Positions 60,201 to 64,000 of a DNA stretch of 64,000 nucleotides are shown one piece after another; within the stretch, counting starts at the first letter, position 1, and each line of letters begins with the position of its first letter. Below the pieces are notes generated by a model that was not told the origin of the DNA, did not search any database, and was given only the letters and a program-made list of their open reading frames with translations. The DNA lies in assembly GCA_017508135.1 (NCBI GenBank), contig JAFVZN010000037.1, forward strand, positions 1-64,000, written 5' to 3'. Source of the stretch: Lentisphaeria bacterium (GTDB taxonomy: Bacteria > Verrucomicrobiota > Lentisphaeria > Victivallales > Victivallaceae). Position numbers and translations under genes: made by a program.

Positions 60201-61552
60201 CCGGTCTGCGCGCGCCTTCGGTGTGGTGGTACGGACACCTCATGCGCCGGGGAGACGGTGTGCTGAGCAGCGAAGGTGAACAGTGCAAAAAAATCTTCCG
60301 CAATATGCGCGATTCCGGAGCGATGGAAGTTCTCGGTTTCGGCAAGCGCAAAGCGGCAAAAGCGGCTTTAGTCTGGTCGATCCCCAGTTTGGTCGCTTGC
60401 GCCGGAGCGGCTTATCCCTCGCCTGCAAGTGAAACGCTCTATCAGAGTGTCATGGTCACCTGGAGTTCGCTTTTCCGCGATCTGGGAATGGATTCTCCGG
60501 ACGTGATAACTCCGGAGCAGTTTGCTTCTCTCGACCCCAAACGTTATCCGCTGGTCATCCTTCCCATGACCCGGATGCTGAGTGCCGCCGATGCCGCCCA
60601 TCTGGAACGATTTGTCCGCAACGGTGGAACGTTGATCGCTGATTACGCTCCGGGCATCGTCGATGAATACGGCGCATTGGTCAAGAGCAGTCCGTTGTCC
60701 AAAGTTTTCGGAGTGGAGATCGCGCCTGCCGCCGCGCCGGGAACGGGTGAATTTTATTTTGGCAAGAGCCGTCTTGCTGCCGCAATCCCCGGACAGCCGG
60801 TAAAGGTTTATCCCGGAGCTGAAGTGCGCGGTTCGCTGAAGCGTACCATTCAAGGCATGATGATCGGCAGCATCCGGATGAATCCCAGCGTAAAAACGGT
60901 GGCTCCGGCGATGATCGTCAACCGCTGCGGCAGGGGTAAAGCCATCTACTTCAATGCGATCCTGCCTGCATACGATACTTCCAGTGAGGAAAAAGGAGCG
61001 ACACTTCGCTCCGCCGTCCGGGAGATTTTCACCATTGCCAGAGTGGATATGAAACCGGCGCACACTCTTCCCAACGGCGCCAATTACGCTGAATATGAGT
61101 ACGAGGGTGTCCGTTACCTCTTTGTTTCCAGAAGAAACAATCAGAGTTCCGGAAAGTTCAACTTGAAACTCGGAGGAAAATATCACGTCTATGAAATGAT
61201 TTCCGGAAAATATGCCGGATATACCGCCAATGTCAAAGGTGTGCTTAAAGCCGGTGATGTCCGGATGTTCGCCTTGAGCGAAAAGCGTCTTCCCGCAGCG
61301 TACAGCAGTGAAATCAGTTGTGACGGCAGAAATTTCAAAGTCAGTTTCAGCCAGTCCGGCGCACCTGGAACCTTGTTCCAGATAAAGGTGTTCCATAACG
61401 GCAGAGAATTGCGGAAACTCGGCAGGGTGACAGCCGTCGGAAACGGACAGAGTATCTCCATCGATGGCGGACTCAAACTCTCCGGCACTTACCGTATCGA
61501 ACTCATCCGTATCGCTGACCGCAAAACGGTCGTAAAAACATTTAAATTCTAA
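57224..61552 (+). CDS. giant secreted GH42-like protein
   Basis: A 1442-residue exported protein. A signal peptide (about 1-23, MSKKRVFITLLAGAALLLSGATA) is followed by an N-terminal beta-sandwich (about 30-310). A Rossmann-like segment comes next (about 340-480, IILVCGHSEKNL, LVENGSAFVYVGHRN), then beta domains. A GH42-like TIM barrel lies at about 710-1030: FISDEITLG places a possible acid/base Glu at 828, followed by NFCFCGDCMTDFRKEMQALY and LLNAKWGTGF, typical of GH42. A beta-galactosidase trimerisation-type domain follows (about 1080-1190, YPLVILPMTRMLSAADAAHL) and C-terminal beta domains end it. A clear nucleophile Glu was not found, so activity is uncertain. AGGAG lies 8 bp before the ATG. 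It leads a four-gene operon. Confidence 0.75.
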   Translation: MSKKRVFITLLAGAALLLSGATAERKGDKIILSSNRMVVEIDLTRGGRVSKLVDKKIGKNLAVLDNSPGGSGIFADSLFYPDSRRVDRRYEKGVYSAGNLKSGKVASVTLTSPKGLPLTVKKSISLADNSDLLVADFEITNPGEADIIAAYRGGNTFRFAGETSYKVMFPEAKRNNSWKEPDTAPVKNHFTYTPSELKSADLFFYQPRRDYAAVTGSQAGIVFEVPFPLLSFFYSWMSNKSDGYPVVDFYTTRFLLPPLSKGEKEAVLLAVLDDPLAKYKYRFRTQVRLISPKNFVYEKFRAPSTAAKDTAFLPVYTPDTMFNKFKTPALVFDPAPAKPVSVLAIGMMPGNHEMGEFIRRSGVKMDLVDAGRSFSTSSYWGWNCPDPQMLLENLISKKPQIILVCGHSEKNLKPELLKKITQLVENGSAFVYVGHRNNFPSLIPASGGRELDPRQFAGNSWEKFPVKGRILEFPRGKGKVIQVRFNMEPANTEWVREARNLVPHIVGKPGEAFWEYYFAFYGKLFNYAAGNTSPAKIETAVFDKDKFTARISGKPGSFTVKAITVDGAVASASGKSPELTGRFAGGKISGKEMVMLQLWENGKVIDCCFADYSGEKLPECEIAFAKENFAENEAVSGTVDVDFAGKVSLSLREAASRRVIAAAEISVKPGKNPFSLKRQIPSPESLFFLEVNSGAASTGKYIFAKADAVEHRNIFPLIWGAHFSSWRDKMFNTELYDAGFEIYMAPMAYTKNLNEVKSEALSAMASGMEYAPLGVEHIKAGNARNSMARIRIPCLSAAAYKERISRKAENISGKMAMTNSKWAFISDEITLGTYFNTPHNFCFCGDCMTDFRKEMQALYKGDLKLLNAKWGTGFSGWDKVVPPTALEAGKSKNYAGFIAHRIFMYSRIDNICKLIADTIKVRCGGETGVSGMGIRGIYQGFDLMKNSAWLKSSAFYHDAFGLDAIRSSMVPGSRTGSFSDYGMRYALWEQVISGLRAPSVWWYGHLMRRGDGVLSSEGEQCKKIFRNMRDSGAMEVLGFGKRKAAKAALVWSIPSLVACAGAAYPSPASETLYQSVMVTWSSLFRDLGMDSPDVITPEQFASLDPKRYPLVILPMTRMLSAADAAHLERFVRNGGTLIADYAPGIVDEYGALVKSSPLSKVFGVEIAPAAAPGTGEFYFGKSRLAAAIPGQPVKVYPGAEVRGSLKRTIQGMMIGSIRMNPSVKTVAPAMIVNRCGRGKAIYFNAILPAYDTSSEEKGATLRSAVREIFTIARVDMKPAHTLPNGANYAEYEYEGVRYLFVSRRNNQSSGKFNLKLGGKYHVYEMISGKYAGYTANVKGVLKAGDVRMFALSEKRLPAAYSSEISCDGRNFKVSFSQSGAPGTLFQIKVFHNGRELRKLGRVTAVGNGQSISIDGGLKLSGTYRIELIRIADRKTVVKTFKF

Positions 61553-61576
61553 CCACCTAAAACAAGGAGAATTATT

Positions 61577-62446
61577 ATGTTAAAAAAACTTTTCACCCTC
61601 GTTTGCGCCGTGAGTGCGCTGATCTCATCCGCCGCCGTGACGGTTCAACTTATTGAACTCAAACCCGGTGACGAAGCGGCAAAAAAAGCCTATTTTGCCC
61701 TGCCGCGCAACTGTCGGCTCTGGGGAACTAAAGGCTACAAACCCAGTGACAAACAGTACAATGCGATTCTGGTCATGCGCAACGACAAAGTCAACTTTGC
61801 TTTCCATCTGCGCGGCAATATGGTCGATGGCGCACCGCGCGGTGTGCAGATCGGTATGATCTCCCCCACGCACTTCAACTGGTATGCCGGCGGCTTTGTA
61901 GATATCAAATCCGGCAAAAAGCTGCTCAACTCCGGAAAATTTTCTGTCAAAGAGACCAAATCCGGTGATGCCGGTATCGCCATTCTGGATTACAGCGAAG
62001 GCGCGTTCAATGGTACGATCACTCTGGCTCTGGCGGACAACGATGACAAGGTCGGCTTTGTCTTCACCCCCGCCGACAAGACTCTTCGTTTCAGTGTCCA
62101 GCTCACTGCTTATCCCGGCGAATACGGCAATGCCAAACTGCGTAAGCGCGTGGTTTACACCAACACCGGCAAGGGAGAGAATCCCAAAAAACTTACTCCG
62201 CAGGATTTCTACTGCGTTTTCGGTGATGAATATTACGACATCGCCCAGAAACGCGGTCGCGGCTGCTGCGCATTTTTGTTCAATCCCAAAGAGATCATCC
62301 CCGGCAGCACCATCCGTTGCGGTTATGCCTGTACCGCTTATTTGTACTTCAACAAAGGTTCCAACGCCAGCTTTGTTTTCTGGGATTTTGCCGGAAAGTC
62401 ACTGGCTCAGGCGCTTGACTACATGAAGAACATTCAGCTTCAGTAA
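61577..62446 (+). CDS. secreted beta-rich protein of unknown function
   Basis: A 289-residue exported protein with a signal peptide (about 1-19, MLKKLFTLVCAVSALISSA). The mature part is beta-rich with NCRLWGTKGYKPSDKQYNAI, RGVQIGMISPTHFNWYAGGFVDI and YSEGAFNGTITLAL, suggesting a jelly-roll or CBM-like fold. Several Cys (YCVFGDEYYD, GRGCCAFLFN, IRCGYACTAY) could form disulfides. No family is recognised. It starts 24 bp after the GH42-like gene with AAGGAG upstream, so it probably works on the same glycan. Confidence 0.7.
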   Translation: MLKKLFTLVCAVSALISSAAVTVQLIELKPGDEAAKKAYFALPRNCRLWGTKGYKPSDKQYNAILVMRNDKVNFAFHLRGNMVDGAPRGVQIGMISPTHFNWYAGGFVDIKSGKKLLNSGKFSVKETKSGDAGIAILDYSEGAFNGTITLALADNDDKVGFVFTPADKTLRFSVQLTAYPGEYGNAKLRKRVVYTNTGKGENPKKLTPQDFYCVFGDEYYDIAQKRGRGCCAFLFNPKEIIPGSTIRCGYACTAYLYFNKGSNASFVFWDFAGKSLAQALDYMKNIQLQ

Positions 62447-62458
62447 GGTTCTCTTTTT

Positions 62459-63799
62459 ATGTGCGCAGCGGAAAAAGATTCCTCCAGAATAAACGAGATA
62501 TTTTCCTGTTTGCTGGAGGAATATGATCTCCCGAAACTGACGAAAAAGTTTCCGTCGGTACGGGAGATCCGTACTGCATTCCGCTGCGGACAAAACACCG
62601 CCACCACTGTACTTAACATGCTGGCGGAACATTTTCATTTCAAACGTGTACCCCGCAGTAAAAGCCGGTTGTCGCTCGACGTTTCCGGTACGCTCGGGGT
62701 ATCGGTGTGGAACGACTTTCTCTATCAGAAACGCGAGTGTACGCTTGTCGTTCCCCAAACCTCCGCCTTCTGCTGGCAGCCCATGGTTGATGAATATAAC
62801 AGACATCACCGTTTCCGGCTGAAACTTCAGCTTATCTGCCATCTGGAGGAGTATTTTGACATAATTTCCAGCGGTTCAGCGGACTTGCTGCTGTTGCCCA
62901 ATCATCCGGTATTGACCGGTATTCCCGGCGGGCTTTCCCGCTTTATGGAACTGGATGCCCTGAGCGGGAAACTTCCGCTTTCCAACTTTTACAATTCGAC
63001 ATTTCTGCGCGATGCCGACGGTCGCTGCCGCGGTATTGCTCCTGCGCTGGTGCCGAAGCTGCTTATTGCCCACAGTGAGATGTCCGGTCTGCCGGACGAA
63101 GCGTTGACGGTTTCCGGATTGCCGTCATTGCTGCGGGAGATAAAAGAACGCAATTCGGAACTTGATTACAGTGCGATTTTTGATTCCTACATCAACTTTT
63201 TCGGCAACTGCGGGCTTGATATCGCCGCGCTGGCACAGGATTGCCGTCACGAGCTTGACAAGTGGAAATTTTATATAAACATTTTTAAAACCATGTATTC
63301 GGAAAAACTTGTCCCGGCGATAAGCGAACTGCTTGACTTCGGTTATCCCCAGTTTTTCAACCGCAAAACTGCGATGATGGAATCGTTTTACAGCAAGATA
63401 CCGCGTTCATCGGAACAGCATTACAGTTTGCGGCCGTGTCCGGCGGAAACCGGTGTCACCCACAGTGTCATCAGTGAAGTACTGGTCATTTGTCCGGGCA
63501 GTATCCGTTATGAGCAGGCGTGGGAATTTATCAAGTACACGCTTTCTCCGCCGGGGCAGCAGCTTTTGCTCAGCCGGATGAATGCGTTTCCGGTTCTGCC
63601 GAATTTGAAACCCATCGGTATGCCGCAGGGGATTTTTGATATGATCTCTCCGCTGTTGACCCATGCCGTGCGCCGTCCGTGTGACAATCTGCTGACTCCG
63701 GAACGCTTCCGCTTTTTTGAAAGCGGCATGGACCGGTTGATAAAATACGGCGGCGACGTGGAAAGTTTTCTTTATGATTTCAAACAGCAATGCAATTGA
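62459..63799 (+). CDS. regulator fusing a GntR-like winged helix to a solute-binding-protein domain
   Basis: A 446-residue protein without signal peptide. The N-terminal 75 residues form a GntR-like winged helix (LPKLTKKFPSVREIRTAFRCGQNTATTVLNMLAEHF). From about residue 90 the sequence has the layout of family 1 extracellular solute-binding proteins: QTSAFCWQPMVDEYNRHHRF, SGSADLLLLPNHPVL (lobe 1), NFFGNCGLD, and the characteristic late motif QAWEFIKYTLSPPGQQLLLSRMNAFPVLPNL. A cytoplasmic sugar sensor that uses a transporter-type binding domain is the likely reading. It lies within the glycan operon (12 bp after the previous gene). LacI/GntR regulators more often carry periplasmic-binding type 1 folds or UTRA; this combination is unusual. 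Confidence 0.75.
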   Translation: MCAAEKDSSRINEIFSCLLEEYDLPKLTKKFPSVREIRTAFRCGQNTATTVLNMLAEHFHFKRVPRSKSRLSLDVSGTLGVSVWNDFLYQKRECTLVVPQTSAFCWQPMVDEYNRHHRFRLKLQLICHLEEYFDIISSGSADLLLLPNHPVLTGIPGGLSRFMELDALSGKLPLSNFYNSTFLRDADGRCRGIAPALVPKLLIAHSEMSGLPDEALTVSGLPSLLREIKERNSELDYSAIFDSYINFFGNCGLDIAALAQDCRHELDKWKFYINIFKTMYSEKLVPAISELLDFGYPQFFNRKTAMMESFYSKIPRSSEQHYSLRPCPAETGVTHSVISEVLVICPGSIRYEQAWEFIKYTLSPPGQQLLLSRMNAFPVLPNLKPIGMPQGIFDMISPLLTHAVRRPCDNLLTPERFRFFESGMDRLIKYGGDVESFLYDFKQQCN

Positions 63800-63818
63800 A
63801 TAATATAAGGATATTATC

Positions 63819-64000
63819 ATGAAAATCTCTATGTGGAGTTCGTTTCTTTATGGGCGCAAATTTGAAACCATCATCCCGTCGATGCACCATGCCGGTTTTG
63901 ACAGCATGGATCTGTCCACGGAACATCTTGACGAACTCGTTGCGTCCGATAACGCCGCCAGACGCGCGATCGAATGGCGCGACATGGGGCTGGATCACAA
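63819..64000 (+). CDS. sugar phosphate isomerase/epimerase, N-terminal part (cut by window end)
   Basis: The first 60 codons of a gene that continues past the window: MKISMWSSFLYGRKFETIIP, then SMHHAGFDSMDLSTEHLDEL. This is the start of a xylose-isomerase-like TIM barrel (IolE/sugar phosphate isomerase family), in which the first strand is followed by a helix and FDxMDLS. It starts 19 bp after the regulator with AAGG upstream and completes the glycan operon as a likely intracellular sugar-processing enzyme. Its substrate cannot be judged from this piece. Confidence 0.7.
   Translation, partial: MKISMWSSFLYGRKFETIIPSMHHAGFDSMDLSTEHLDELVASDNAARRAIEWRDMGLDH

Overview
The window most likely comes from a Gram-negative, anaerobic, carbohydrate-degrading member of the Lentisphaerota (Victivallales-like). 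This is inferred from content, because there is no rRNA gene here. The signs are several prepilin-like secreted proteins with FTLIELL leaders, lipid A synthesis (lpxK), ferredoxin-dependent 2-oxoacid oxidation, a flavin-based transhydrogenase-like complex, many secreted glycan-active proteins, and a planctomycete/lentisphaere-style Ser/Thr kinase. Candidate promoters are very uniform: TTGnnn, exactly 17 bp, then mostly TATATT.

Layout. 0-3.4 kb: a three-gene operon of secreted LPP20/FlgT-like proteins. 3.4-4.0 kb: a dispersed non-coding repeat (copy A). 4.0-11.2 kb: a permuted GH3 glycosidase, a secreted beta-helix protein, a prepilin-like protein with a duplicated leader, and a divergent AraC regulator. 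11.2-15.1 kb: an operon of an ExbB/MotA-like membrane protein, a membrane-anchored coiled-coil protein and a Ser/Thr kinase. 15.1-15.6 kb: tRNA-Arg(CCT) followed by a tandem array of about 77-bp terminator-like repeats. 15.6-25.2 kb (minus strand): icd, an AAA+ ATPase, mreC, mreD, mrdA and recR, mostly joined by 4-nt overlaps, then leuS with its own promoter and a lipoprotein gene. 25.4-27.2 kb: a phosphoesterase, a tiny lipoprotein and repeat copy B. 27.2-30.1 kb: a 2-oxoacid:ferredoxin oxidoreductase operon (ferredoxin, alpha, fused beta-gamma). 30.4-32.4 kb: a large uncharacterised enzyme-like protein. 32.7-38.2 kb: a NuoE/NuoF/GltD-type complex resembling the Sporomusa-type transhydrogenase (StnABC), then mtaB. 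38.3-45.9 kb: a lipoprotein, a CBM9-like protein, a monooxygenase-fold protein, a Nudix hydrolase, uvrA and priA. 45.9-49.3 kb (minus strand): a cobalamin riboswitch followed by prepilin, Cys-rich lipoprotein, prepilin and a BtuF-like binding protein. 49.4-55.4 kb: a tyrosine phosphatase, trpS, galK, repeat copy C, lpxK, a metallo-hydrolase and dapA. 55.5-64.0 kb: a lipoprotein, a prepilin, and a four-gene glycan operon (GH42-like giant protein, secreted protein, a regulator joining a winged helix to a solute-binding-protein fold, and a sugar isomerase cut by the window end).

The most unusual signals are: (1) a vitamin B12 riboswitch placed in front of prepilin-like genes that lead into a BtuF-like gene; (2) prepilin leaders expanded by exact 177-bp (59-codon) in-frame repeats that contain perfect DNA hairpins and share sequence with the array beside tRNA-Arg; (3) a dispersed non-coding element family whose ends share a common inverted motif (TGTCYC...AAACYT) and which carries outward promoter-like sequences, one of them placed to drive galK; (4) a cytoplasmic regulator that appears to have recruited an ABC-transporter solute-binding domain as its sensor.
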